Source of the DNA: Liopterus haemorrhoidalis
Lineage: Eukaryota; Arthropoda; Insecta; Coleoptera; Dytiscidae
NCBI GenBank assembly: GCA_963971575.1
Contig: OZ020616.1
Location: 6,220,924-6,284,923, forward strand
Direction of reading: 5' to 3'
Length of the DNA stretch: 64,000 bases
The number at the start of each line of letters is the position of its first letter. Positions within the stretch are counted from its first letter, which is position 1. The notes under the pieces are model-generated. The model was not told the origin of the DNA. It was given only the letters and a program-made list of their open reading frames with translations, and ran no database searches. The position numbers and the translations under genes were made by a program. Shown here piece by piece: positions 51,950 through 62,991 of this stretch.

Positions 51950-53337
51950 ATTAAGATAAACAAAATTTTATTCTATAATTGCTAATAGAGCGATGTTTTT
52001 TTGTGGTTGTCACGTAACTATTGTATTTTGTCAACTATAAAATTGAATTCTATTACTCGTATTCGCACCACAGTTTTATTTTAATCGCATACCAAATAAT
52101 TAACTGTTGAAGAAGTACCAATTTTGACACTGGTTTTTACATTACTATTTTCATACTATTTTCTACATTACATACATTGACAGCAAATCTTGCACTCTCT
52201 TGATTCGTATTCATCTGGAAAATTTAAAAAGAATTGATCTGAATACATGCAAATCACCAAAGAAATTAATTTTCTGCTTAATGAATGCTTTCACCTGCCC
52301 TCAGTTAAATCTTTAGCTGGACCGTGTTAACTAACTTTTGTTAACTAACTTATGAATTCATTAGTCACAACACAACAATTATGCAATAATATGCAAAATT
52401 TTTCAAACAATTGCAATACTATCCACATGATTATCTTATTCTTTTTTCGTTTCTTAATTATTTACATCTTCGTTAATTTTGGATTCTGGTTCTTTTTATT
52501 TTCAAACATTCTCTTCTGAACCTATCGACCGTTTTCAATTATATTAGTGGCCTCATTTTCTTTCTTAAAAATAGTTTGAGTGCTCCTGTAACGTTGTAAG
52601 ACACGGTGAAGGTTTATAAACTAAGATGTCTCTACAAAAACTCTATTAATAAGAGGTTAAGTGACATAGCTCAGATAAGATCGACTCTAACCTCTAATTA
52701 TCGTATTCAGAATGCGAAAATGAATGAATTATGGAGTATTGTAAGGAAAATTGCGGATGCGAATTTATAGAGGCAGGAAGTTTGAAAGATAAATCAAATT
52801 GGTTAATGTGATAGGACCAATATTATGTTTTTTGTTGTTAAGTTTCTTTAAAAGATTTTTTAAATCATGACCTCGAAGTGGATACTGCACGGTTCGCGTA
52901 CTTTTTTTCGTTCTATCTCACTTATTTAGTACTTACTTTTAGTTTGGTTTTCTTTGTTTCAGCTCTTGTTTCTGTCACGTAAAATAGTGATAATAGGTTA
53001 ATATAAGGTATATCTTATATGTTAAGATATTTCTAAAATCGTATATTTAATTAACCGTTAAATATATTATAGATCCAGTGACTTTTTAACGTTTCGTCAG
53101 AAGTAAGCTTCAATAAAGTCACAGCCTTTTGAACAAAATATTTAATTATTTCTTGTCTTGTCTTGTTTTGAGAACAAGAAGAAAACACACAGCACAGATC
53201 AGGTGGATAAGAGGATTGTAGCAACAATTAACTGGCATTTTTATTAACTAGAAATTCATGAACTTACTACAGTAGTATTATTACTCGAGGCAATCTTTGT
53301 AAAGTTCAGGAGAATTTATTTGGCCTATGACAGATAA
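51950..53337. other. No gene supported
   Basis: A plus-strand frame at about 52600-52770 reads YKLRCLYKNSINKRLSDIAQ and NAKMNELWSIVRKIADANL without recognisable homology; it may be an old transposon fragment. The remainder is AT-rich. Confidence 0.35.
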
Positions 53338-53382
53338 AAAATCAGCTGTGGCCACCACAGGACCGATCGTCATCACAAAATC
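53338..53382 (+). repeat. Isolated head of the 150-bp satellite unit
   Basis: AAATCAGCTGTGGCCACCAC followed by AGGACCGATCGTCATCACAA matches the start of the satellite units at 31806-32262 almost exactly; the rest of the unit is absent. It joins directly to the mariner sequence at 53383. Confidence 0.85.
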
Positions 53383-53975
53383 TTTTTTGCATCGTATCAT
53401 TACTGACGATGAAAAATGGATTTATTTTGAAAATCCCAAACGCAAAAAATCATGGATGAACCCAGGCTCACCATCCACGTCAACTGCAAGACCGAATCGC
53501 TTTGGCAAAAAGACAATGCTCTGTACTTGGTGGGACCAAAAGGGTGTCGTCTATTATGAATGGTTAAAACCTGGTGAAACAGTTATTACCCAACGCTACC
53601 AACAACAACTGATAGAATTGAACCATTCGCTGCTCATAAAACGACCAGAATATGAAAGAAGACAGCACAAGGTAATCTTTCTTCACGATAACGCTCCTTC
53701 ACATAAGGCAAAAGCAGTTTGCAACAAGTGGCCAGTGGGAAGTGCTACCCCATGCCGCTTACTCACCAGACTTGGCCCCTTCAGATTACCACTTGTTCGC
53801 ATCGATGGGTCACGCACTTGCCGAGCAGCACTTTTGTTCATATGAAAATGTGAAAGAATGGCTAGATGAATGGTTTGCGGGGAAAGGGGAGGAGTTCTAG
53901 TGACGAGGTATTCACAAATTGCCTGAAAGATGGGAAAAATGTATAACTTCTAATGGAGCATACTTTCAATAAATA
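53383..53975 (+). pseudogene. mariner transposase C-terminal two-thirds
   Basis: The frame reads SFLHRIITDDEKWIYFENPK (first Asp region), RKKSWMNPGSPSTSTARPNR, KTMLCTWWDQKGVVYYEWLK, PGETVITQRYQQQLIELNHS and KVIFLHDNAPSHKAKAV (second Asp). A frameshift follows near 53725. The shifted frame gives YSPDLAPSDYHLFASMGHAL (third Asp, DD34D type), YENVKEWLDEWFAGKGEEF, stops, and LPERWEKCITSNGAYF. The N-terminal DNA-binding domain is missing; the open frame begins (53327) in the satellite piece, so its first residues are not transposase. Confidence 0.85.
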
Positions 53976-54059
53976 AACTTTTACTGTTCTTTTGAGTTTA
54001 ATGTGTTTTATTAAAAAAAAAAAATCCGCATTTCATACTTGTAGACCTGGTAAAAACCT

Positions 54060-54092
54060 AAAAAACCCTGAAATGTGTGAAATGTGTGAAAG
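54060..54092 (+). repeat. Solo terminus of repeat family A
   Basis: AAACCTAAAAAACCCTGAAA then TGTGTGAAATGTGTGAAAG resembles the right end of family A, with a duplicated GTGTGAAAT in place of the hairpin. Confidence 0.45.
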
Positions 54093-55113
54093 TTGATAAA
54101 GACAAATATTATCAACAAGATGAATTTGTAATTTTTTCTTACATTTCGGCAAAATTTCTAGCAGTATCCAACAAAATTTTATAGAATAACGTTACTAAAT
54201 ACTTCTCTTTTTCATTTTCGTAACGTCACAATCGTAATTGCGTAAATGATGGAACATGTGTTCAAGATAGCGAGTCAAAACTTGCATCGAAGGTAGTGTA
54301 GCGATATGGTTCCCTACTTAGCTCATCGCATGCTAGTTTTTCTAGTGTTATTATTTTTCTGGAAAACTCCTGCGCTATAACATTTGAAATGGAGAGACGT
54401 ACTTGATGAGGTCTGGACATAATTATTAGAATTGTGGAACCAGCAATGTGACGGCTGACACATATCTTATGTCCGTGATAATTTTATGGCTGGAATAAAA
54501 GAAGAGTTAAGAAATTGATGTTTGATATATTATTAAAAATATGTACTCACCACAAGCTTAGAAGACTTTCCCCACAGGACAACATGAAATGTAGAAATCC
54601 AGTTTAGTACTAATATATTTCCCCTTCCATCGTCTCGTACATACTTACCTACAGCTTCATCGTACCAGCATACATACGTTCTCCTTAAATACGTCATTTA
54701 TAGTGAAATACAAACTCCAATAAACATCGGTTTAAACAAATGACTGTACGTAACATACAAATCGCTATCGGCTGACGTGTCCTACAGCCTGACAAAAATA
54801 CAAACTGCCAACATACTAAATTCCAACAGTCTACATCCGTCAAACAGTCCGATCATTGTTTATTTAAATACAATTAAACTTTCGGCAAATGAGTGCAGAA
54901 CAAAAGATAGAGTTTTACGGAAAATGCGCATACAGTGGCGTAGAATTACACTACCAAACGAAAACAATGGATGGAATTTCAAAACACCATATTCAATATT
55001 CGGTAATTACCAAAGGAGAGGTAGAAATATATGAAAGGTGCTGAGTTATGGAGTATTAAAAGTTTTTTTGGTCTTTAATGTTAACTAAATTGGACTGTGC
55101 TGAGCTTAACGTG
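54093..55113. other. No gene supported
   Basis: An 85-codon plus frame at 54777-55034 starts on GTG and shows no known motif. The rest is AT-rich. Confidence 0.4.
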
Positions 55114-55121
55114 ATCTAGAT

Positions 55122-56041
55122 CAGCGTTTCTCAACCGGGGGGCCGTGAAGGCTTCGTCGGGGGGCCGCGAAGTCATACAATATCGAAACATGAAAATATA
55201 ATAGCAATGCGCTCAATCTTGCAAGATATAAATTTTATTCATATTTATAAATACGAGTCTTATATTTATATTCTGAAAAATATACCTTTCACAACATAAA
55301 TAAAATAAATATTTTATTTATTATTCTATCTAATTACTTATTTTGACAACTAATTTAAGCTACAGGCTATTTCAAACGTTTCAGCGGAACTAAATGGAAT
55401 ATTAATTTTATAAAGTTGTGACTAGCTAACTTTATAATGAGTAAATTGGGTTTTTGCTAAACAAACTGATCAAAATCAATCAAAATTCAAGTTGTACTTT
55501 GAAGTAGGTACGACTTAAAAGTGCAATATTTTTTATTATATTTTTTTATTACTCTCCGAGCTACAGATAACTCAAGAGTAAGGATGCGAATGTGTTTAGA
55601 TTATCAAAATATAAGGCACTTTGAACACTTGTAAATAAAAATACTTCACTTTCAAGTCGTTATAGGGAATATAATCGTCATATGTATATATTATAGTTTT
55701 TTTGTCAACCGTAAATGATACTGAAAAAATGTTTAAGTAAAAGTTGTTTCTTTTGAAAAGCTCTATCCAAAGATACTCAATATGACATAGGTTCCAATAC
55801 AACAATTCGAAACTGTCCTTAACATCCTGGACTTCCGGAAAATTTCAATACTACAATTTAATGTTTTGTATAATTTTTAGGACAAAATTTTTCCCAACAT
55901 GCTCACACGTTGCCTTTTCGAGACAAATCGTGTTCCCTCTATCTTGACACTATATATATATATATATACATATAGGGGGGCCGCAGACAATATTTATATA
56001 ATTTCGGGGGGTCCCATGCCAGAAAAGGTTGAAAAGCACTG
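55122..56041. mobile_element. Non-autonomous hAT element with perfect 8-bp duplication
   Basis: The element starts CAGCGTTTCTCAACC (55122) and ends GGTTGAAAAGCACTG (56041). The flanks are exact copies of ATCTAGAT (55114-55121 and 56042-56049). GGGGGGCCGC tracts lie just inside both ends in the same orientation (GGGGGGCCGTG, GGGGGGCCGCAG). The 920-bp interior has no transposase. Confidence 0.9.
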
Positions 56042-56049
56042 ATCTAGAT

Positions 56050-56636
56050 TACCGTTTCACCAATTTTTCAATAGCGAAACTATCAGAACAGTAGCTAGAA
56101 TAACTCTATTATTCTAGCTGAAGTAAGCAAACACAAAAATGATATGGTTGGACATATATACAAGATAAAAAAGTGTTATAAAAGTATAAATAAAACAAAT
56201 ACTTGGTAAGTTTTCCTAATTTTGTTTAATCTCGCACGATACCAGTATTTTGGGAGATGTCATAGTTACAAGTTTCTCACAAATTATACTTTAATTTAAC
56301 AAGGGTATTATAGAAGCCGCTTTAAAAGGGTACATGTGCCTTATAATTCTAGAAAAAATAGTTAAAGGTAACACTTTCTCTTGTCGATAAGTGGAGAGCA
56401 ATATACTTTAATCTCGTCATCAAAGGAATTTCCAAATTAGCATGTTTTTGTTATTCAAAAAATTCTAACAAGTCCAATTTATTATTTTTCTTTCCTATGG
56501 TAAAAATTGCATTATAAATTTTCAATAACATGATGAGAGTGTCGATGATTTCCTCTTCTATAACTTTTTTTCAGGTTAGAGATTACTATTTTATCTTTTG
56601 ACTCAGTACTCAGAATAGATTTGCAGGTACACAAAA
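56050..56636. other. No gene seen
   Basis: AT-rich; no repeat or ORF supported. Confidence 0.5.
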
Positions 56637-56638
56637 TA

Positions 56639-56854
56639 CAGTCGAGGCTTGACATTAGTGGGAGTTACGTTCCCGGGGTCCCCGCAAGTGTGGAAAATCC
56701 GCGAAAAACTAATCATAAAATTCAGTTTCATCAGCACGTATAATATGAGAAATATATAATGCACGTACGGGGATTCCGCGAACTCATCGAGTCCAGACTC
56801 AACCATATTTTACTGCATTGAAACTGGAAAATCGCGATTGTCAAGAGTCGACCG
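56639..56854. mobile_element. pogo/Tigger-like MITE
   Basis: CAGTCGAGGCTTGACA (56639) pairs with the complement of CGGTCGACTCTTGACA (to 56854), inside TA (56637-56638, 56855-56856). The CAG start, TA duplication and 216-bp length fit a pogo-type MITE. It differs from the one at 50176. Confidence 0.65.
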
Positions 56855-57189
56855 TATATTTTCGGAGATACTGCAGAAAAAATAATAACTGATATTTTTT
56901 TCGATAGTATAATTTTTTGTTTTATTGCAGCAATTATATTTGCAATTATTTTGCAGCAATAGGTATATAGGGCTATATAGGTACATCCGAAATATTCTTA
57001 GATATTCATTTGCATGTTTTTCAACGCATAGCGCTTCAATTACCTTGTTTTCTTTCCTGTAAGGTTAGTGGAACATTTATTTTATCTATTTTGTCTTTTC
57101 ATGTATAAATTTTTCCGCAATATTCAACTGTGTATCTAAATAAATAGTAAATAAGACACTTGGTTATATTCCACAAAATATTTTATTAA

Positions 57190-57232
57190 AACTTGATATA
57201 TATTTCGGCTTGTTAGGCCATCTTCAGAAGAA
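57190..57232 (-). ncRNA. Hammerhead-ribozyme-like motif, Penelope-type
   Basis: On the minus strand the core reads CTGAAGA, then TGGCCTAACAAGCC, then GAAA. This fits CUGANGA, a short stem II (GGC/GCC with a bulged U) and GAAA. ATATATAT can close a tiny stem III before a C at the cleavage position (complement of 57195). AAG after it pairs with CTT just before CTGA to start stem I. This type I layout with a minute stem III is what Penelope-like retroelement terminal repeats carry. No reverse transcriptase of that type is nearby. The U opposite C at the base of stem II weakens the call. Confidence 0.35.
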
Positions 57233-57379
57233 TGAATGTATATGAGATGTTGACAATTTTAGCTAAATATACACGGTTAACTATTTTATCTAAACTAATC
57301 ATAAATATTATTTTGCAAGTTTTTCAAATGTATGTGCTTCGTTTTCGATTGTGCTTCATTTTCAAATATCATATTTTGA

Positions 57380-57635
57380 CTATTGATATAGCAGTTCCGA
57401 AGTGATTTCCAGATGCGTTTGATCTGTAAATAATTGCTGTAAATTTTTCTGTAAATGTTTCTTCAACCGAAGCATATTTTGCTTTAGGACTTTCTTAGAT
57501 GCTATTTCTTGCGTCTCATTTTTATTTCTTCGCAATATATAGCTCGGACACTTCAATTTTTGATACTTGATGGTGTTATCCAGTTCACAACTTTTTTTGT
57601 TATATGCAGGTCGTCCTAATGTTTTACTTAAACAA
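57380..57635 (-). pseudogene. Uncharacterised coding-like stretch upstream of the hammerhead-like motif
   Basis: An open minus frame of about 80 codons reads KTLGRPAYNKKSCELDNTIK, YQKLKCPSYILRRNKNETQE and KQNMLRLKKHLQKNLQQLFT, with stop at 57380. It is Lys-rich and helical in look, without a start codon. It lies on the same strand as the ribozyme-like motif, 150 bp upstream of it. No family was recognised. Confidence 0.25.
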
Positions 57636-57828
57636 AATTAGTGTAAAAATACTCCAAGTAACACTGTAGAGAAGATTTAGTGCAGTAATATTATTAGAAT
57701 ATGGCCAAAACAAATGAAGATATATGAATGATATCGATCGTACAATAATCGAAAATATAAAAGAGAAAATACTTCCCTAATTTGGTCATGTGCAAACAAA
57801 TAAGACTAGAGCGATGAACAAAGACTAT

Positions 57829-58978
57829 TGGGTCTATTCTGTATGAGTTTTCTACCGCTGTAAGCGCTATAACTTTGTAAAATACAGCGCTGTAAGGAAA
57901 GTGCTATTCTGTATTGACACGCGTTGCTCTGTAAACTCTACACCGATGTAAAATATCGCTGTAACGTTACGGCGATATTTTTCTGGCCGTAAGTCAGTTA
58001 CAGTACTGTATAGAAGTCAAGTTGTATATGTTTGTATTGTTCGTGTCACCTAAAAAAAAAAATAATGATCCAAATTTTGCCCTATTTCTAATGCAATTAC
58101 TACAAGAGGATCATAACAGGTAATTATGCTTAAAATATCACGTTTCAACCACACATAAACTTTTTTTTTAAGCATACATGTTTTCATTTATATATTTTTA
58201 TATACAGGTTTTAGAAACACTGTATTTTTTAAGTAATGTATCCTATCAGGCTACTACAGGGGCTCACAATTTCACTTCTATGAGCCAGCCTATGGTTAGT
58301 AGATCTACACATCTAATGCCAATTCATATAAAGTTCCCCACTACGAGGGAAGAAAAACGTTGAGTGAAAGATGAGTAAGTTTTGCATAATATAGCAAAAA
58401 AAGCAAGAATACCTAACTATGCTGAGATTGATGATGATGAGCATGAACTTGTAAATAATGAAGATCCTGAACCTGAAAATAATGAATATCCTGTACCAAA
58501 TGGTAAAATATTTGAAAAGTATTTAAAATTTTCAAAAACTGATTACTTTTTTTAACAGCTAATCAAGACATGAATTTGGGAAAGCAGATTAGGAATTTAT
58601 ATGTTCAGCAGTCCATTGTATAATTTGATGTAAACAATATGTTTATATAGAATAAAGATACATAAGATGCAAAGAGAAACTTTTATTTTTATAAACAAAT
58701 TATAACAATAATTAATAAAAATTACAAACGTAAAAAACATGAGTACATGTATATATACAAATATGATATACACTTACCGATCGATGACATTGATCAATAC
58801 CTCAAATTTTGAGGTTAGAAATAAACATAGTGAAGTTAGCGAAATTACAGAATGTGTTACAGAATAGCTAATGCTCAATATTTACAGAGCCGCCGTACCT
58901 TGGCACTTTACAGTGCTAAGCTCACTACAGCGCTATAGTGATACAGTACTGTAACCATGTTTTTACAGAATAGACCCA
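57829..58978 (+). mobile_element. PIF/Harbinger element with exon remnants, TAT duplication
   Basis: TGGGTCTATTCTGTA (57829) and TACAGAATAGACCCA (to 58978) are 15-bp inverted ends flanked by TAT (57826-57828, 58979-58981). Near the ends are palindromes such as TACAGCGCTGTA and TTACAGTACTGTAA. It carries pieces of a HARBI1-type gene. The 3-bp duplication fits the superfamily, although TWA is the usual form. Confidence 0.75.
58068..58363 (+). pseudogene. HARBI1-like nuclease exon fragments
   Basis: A first piece reads NDPNFALFLMQLLQEDHN to a donor-like AG|GTAATT at 58120. After TTTTATATACAG (acceptor, 58206-58207) the frame VLETLYFLSNVSYQATTGAH, NFTSMSQPMVSRSTHLMP, IHIKFPTTREEKR ends at 58363. 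RLLxTLxFLAxGSYQxxTG, GMSQPxVSRxL and IKFPxTxEE are the N-terminal half of PIF/Harbinger nucleases. Exon phases do not fit and the block between VSR and IKFP is shortened. Acidic NEDPEPENNEYPVP downstream (about 58460) may be its C-terminal tail. The catalytic residues are absent. Confidence 0.7.
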
Positions 58979-58981
58979 TAT

Positions 58982-59757
58982 ATTAGGAAGCTTAAAAGAA
59001 CAAAAAAAAAAGGAAATTTGAATAGCGTAATTGTACTGCGCAAGATGAGTAAACCGTTTCAATGATATGAGTTATTTTTATCAATTTTAAATTTTTTTTA
59101 TCAAATTATTTTTAAATATTTACAGGTGTTGTACAAGTTTACTTTGATAAATAGTAAAATCAAAATAAAATGTTTTTAATAAAATAACAAAACAAAAAGA
59201 CGTGAGGCCTGTATTAAGATGAAAGGACATATGGAACATCTGTTGCAAAAAATTTAGAATGAAACACGTTTATTTTACTTATTTATGTTGTTTATATTGT
59301 AGAATATATTACAAGGAAGAAGCTAGGAAAATTGAATCATGGAAAGAGAAGGATATTGTGATTTTCTACAACTACAACAAAACTATTTCAAGGCATCAGT
59401 AAACAAAGCAGTGATGTCCGACATCCGAAACGGATAGGAACTTTAAAAAATCATTCTACAATATATGAAAGCCACGTCGGTGTTATGTTTTGATTACATC
59501 TGTTATTCCATAAAAAAATACTAATTTTGAAATCATTTTTGCAATATCTCGGAGTAGAATCCGGGATTTGGACCGCCGTCGTAGTGCTCCGGAGACAACG
59601 GTCGAACCAGGTTTCGCAGTAAAGGCTTTCCAAAACTATACATATTTCTGGAAATTACAATATTAAAATATTTGTTTTACTACATTATTTAAACTGTATG
59701 CAGATGGGTGTTAAATGCGCTAAGTACGAGTTTGAATACTGGGTAATTCTATAGTTG
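58982..59757. other. No gene supported
   Basis: AT-rich. A 60-codon minus frame at 59451-59633 has no known motif. Confidence 0.45.
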
Positions 59758-59759
59758 AA

Positions 59760-60158
59760 ACTCGTCTAATTTCGTGATATTAAGAACGATTTTCAATATA
59801 AAATCCTTAAGTTAAAAGGGAAATCGAAAATGATTGTATTATAGAAAAGACACATCCTTCATATGACAAACTGTAAATGGTAACTACAAAATTTTAATTT
59901 TATGTGGTGCCAAGCAAACTTTGATGCTGATGAAGTTCGTATAATTGCGTGATAAACAGGATAACCGTGATAGGCTTAGTATAACACCGTAATTATACGT
60001 ATAATGTTGTGAGTAAATATGATTAAAAAATTGTTGTTTTTATAATTATTATATTTATAATTAATAAAATTTTCACCTACCTGAGCTTATAATGTGTATT
60101 GTCGCACAGAAACTGCGTGCATTGTTATTACATGCAAGTTATCACGAAATTAGACTAG
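59760..60158. mobile_element. Inverted-repeat MITE, about 400 bp
   Basis: ACTCGTCTAATTTCGTGATA (59760) pairs with TATCACGAAATTAGACTAGT (to 60158), 20-bp TIRs with one mismatch. Internal GTGATAA/ATCACG motifs recur, and similar CACGGAATTATCC motifs lie just outside at 60230-60270. No duplication could be fixed. Confidence 0.6.
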
Positions 60159-60980
60159 TGTAACCTTGGATTACATGTCAGCACACAAAATTCTCAAAAA
60201 CTGCCACGTATAAACTAGTGAGATTAGTTCTTTCATATTATCACGGCATTACTCTTATCACGGAATTATCCAAGTTAATGATATTGTATTTAATGCCAGT
60301 CAGAATTTAGATAATGAGATTTTTAAGGTGTCTTAAAGAACTATTTCATAAGGTACATTATTCGCAACCATAGCTGTATTTACCAATTATTGTAAAATAA
60401 TTTATAGCGAATTCATGATTTTGGATTATTTAAAACGCGTGTGTTTTAGTGAATATGTTTGTTGTGGCGCTACTGATACAGTGCTAATCTTGTTGTGCAG
60501 ATGCGCTTGCGTATAATCCTGCTAACCGCTAGTCGGTTTCTTCCTAAGACAATGGTACACGGCGGTAACAAGACGCATTTGCAAACAATGGTCCGGCCGT
60601 TGAGGTGTCCACGTATAAATCTATCCATCTACAGAAGAACCGCGCACCGGCTCAGCTAGCTGCTGCCATCTACAGCATAACTCCTTGAGAACCAGCAGAA
60701 TGGGAATACGGGTATGTTTACAAGAAATCTACCATGAAAAAATTCAATTGGGAAGTGAATTGGAATTATTTGGAATAAAAATTCACTGGAATGTTGTAAT
60801 TTCCTCATTTTTTGCTCAAGAGATACAGTTATAGCCGATTTAGGTTGGGAATTCGTGAAAGGCACTGTACTTGCAATTTATGGACTGAGGGGGTAGAAGC
60901 CAAAATGGTGTAAGTCACATTTAAAAAAAAGAATTCTGACAATATGTGGTCACACGAATTAGACAAATGAATCTATTAAA
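60159..60980. other. No gene seen
   Basis: A GC-richer patch at about 60480-60660 is unexplained. No ORF, TIR or RNA motif was recognised. Confidence 0.45.
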
Positions 60981-60988
60981 TGCTAAAG

Positions 60989-61287
60989 CAGTGTTTCTCA
61001 ACTTAAAACGTACCGCGGACCAGTAAAATATTTAATTTTCTACCGCGGACCAGTTTAATATTTTATTTTTTACCGCGGACCCTTAAAAATAAATGTACTA
61101 TTAAACAAATTGTATATGTAAACTCTACATATATTGTAGTAATACAAATTAACTGAAAAATGAACAAAATGCACAGAAAATGAACAAAATATCATAAAAA
61201 ATTAACAAAAAAATCTCAAAAATAATAATTTATAAGCCTTTCGCGGACCACCAAATTTTGCTACGGACCACCGGTTGAGTAACACTG
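60989..61287. mobile_element. hAT MITE with perfect 8-bp duplication
   Basis: CAGTGTTTCTCAAC (60989) and GTTGAGTAACACTG (to 61287) are the ends. TGCTAAAG stands on both sides (60981-60988 and 61288-61295). Three TACCGCGGACC repeats follow the left end, and CGCGGACCACC/CTACGGACCACC precede the right end. At 299 bp it is a typical hAT MITE. Confidence 0.9.
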
Positions 61288-61583
61288 TGCTAAAGTGAAG
61301 TAAATCATATCTCTTCTCCTGACCACAAAAAGATCAGAAACAATATATTTTATATAAATTATAATGGTGAATATAAAATATTAAAATGTTTATATTATGA
61401 TTTTTATGAGCCTCTAATTTCTATTTAAATACACTCATACCTCGCGCTATACGGCCGCTCTTTATACGGCTTATCGCTGTAACGTCCTTCTTTAATTATG
61501 GCACTTTTTCGATTTATGGCCCAGAATGTTTCGTTAAAAGACAACAAAAAAAAAATGAAAAAACATATATGTATTATAAAAAC

Positions 61584-62480
61584 ATATAATAATGTATGGA
61601 GCAGAAGTATGGCGATGAGCGGAACGAGAACATATAGAAAAAGTACAAATAAAATAATTAAAATGGATGTTGGGAGTAGACACGAATACACCAACATACA
61701 TTATACTGGAAGAGACGAAAATGAAGAAAATAAAAATAGAGGCAGTCAAAAAAGCCATAAAATATGAAGAGAATATAATTAAACACCCGGAAAAAGAAAT
61801 TCTTTATGAATGCTGGAGGGAAATGGAAAAACGGAATCAACAAGGAAAGCCACTATCAAGATTGGAAAAGGAAAGGAAGGAAATGTACGAATATTGTGGC
61901 TACTCAACAACAGCGGTAAGACTAAAAAGAATGAATGGAGAAGAATTGGGGCTCGAAGTAACAGAGCGAATGACAGACATACAACAAACGGAGCAAGATA
62001 CAAAAATAAGAGAGTCAAGGTATAATAACAAATATGAAAAGACCTGGACGGTGAGAAAACCACAGTATTTGACAGAAAATGGCAGTAGAGAGAAGAAAAA
62101 AGTGATAGCGAGATTTAGATGTGGAAATGAGGAGAGGGACAATAATTTTTGGATGAAAGAGGAAGAAAGAACATGTAGAATATGCAGGGAAGGTAAGGAG
62201 ACAATGGAACATTTGTTGGAAGAATGTGAAGAAATACGACACAGAACGGAAACGAGAAAGGAAATTTTGGATGAAACAGGAAAGGGGTATGAATGGATGA
62301 AAGATGTGAAAAACAGAAGGGAGGAAATTAAGGAAAGGAGTCAACGAAGATATTAACTAGAGGAGAAGAAGAGTAGATTTTAAGCTGAAAGGCGAAAATT
62401 ACAATTATTATTTATAAGTTAATTGTTGTAAGATAAAATGTAGTACATAATATTTAATAATAAAAATAACTATCTATCTA
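61584..62480 (+). mobile_element. 5'-truncated LINE with 16-bp target duplication
   Basis: TATGTATTATAAAAAC at 61568-61583 is repeated exactly at 62481-62496. Between them lies 897 bp of LINE ending in an AT-rich tail with CTATCTATCTA. It is a target-primed insertion inside the Tigger element and was truncated in the C-terminal part of ORF2. A much older copy of the same family is at 6129-6700. Confidence 0.85.
61588..62356 (+). pseudogene. LINE ORF2 C-terminal region with cysteine knuckle
   Basis: The frame begins IMYGAEVWR, has two stops, and from Met at 61667 is open for 229 codons. Blocks: EHIEKVQIK, LKWMLGVDTNTPTYIILEET, RFRCGNEERDNNFWMKEEER, and CRICREGKETMEHLLEECEE. YGAEVWG and LGVxxxTPxYxxxEE are typical of the region after the reverse transcriptase in several LINE groups. 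The knuckle is CxxC-x8-H-x4-C, a likely nucleic-acid contact. The clade was not fixed. The reverse transcriptase itself is lost by truncation. Confidence 0.7.
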
Positions 62481-62991
62481 TATGTATTATAAAAACTTAT
62501 AAACGAAACCAATGGTGAAACTTCAATTAAACAATTTTGGAAAAACTAGAACATGAAAGATGTTGTAGACAAAATTAGCGAATCGTGGAAGGAATTGAAA
62601 TCAACCACAATGAACCATGGAAAACATATGGCCAGAATGCATAAAAACTAATGATCCTGAAGTTGATTCTTTTTCTGAAATTCGACAAACCATATTGAAC
62701 CTAGCAAATGATCTTAGTTTTGAGGATTTGGAAGAAGGTGAGTGCTTGATTTACTATATGCTGATAGATAATCCCTTTCACACGAGGAACTGATCCAATT
62801 AGAAGCAGAACGAGCACTTGATGAGGAGCCAGAGCCTGCTGTATGCAAACAGCTAACATCAAAGAACATCTCAAATGCGTTTTCTTATTTCGAACAAGGT
62901 ATAAACATCCTTCTTCAAAATGATCCAAACGTAGAACGCAGCGCTAAAGTTTCTCGAGGAATTAACTCAACCATTAGCTGTTATAAAGAAT

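Noticed and set aside
53327..53845. Intact mariner gene from the ATG-like start at 53327
   Set aside because: The first residues come from satellite sequence, the DNA-binding domain is absent, and a frameshift follows the second Asp.
61425..62344. Minus-strand Phe/Ser-rich frames over the LINE
   Set aside because: Shadows of the purine-rich coding strand of the LINE on the plus strand.
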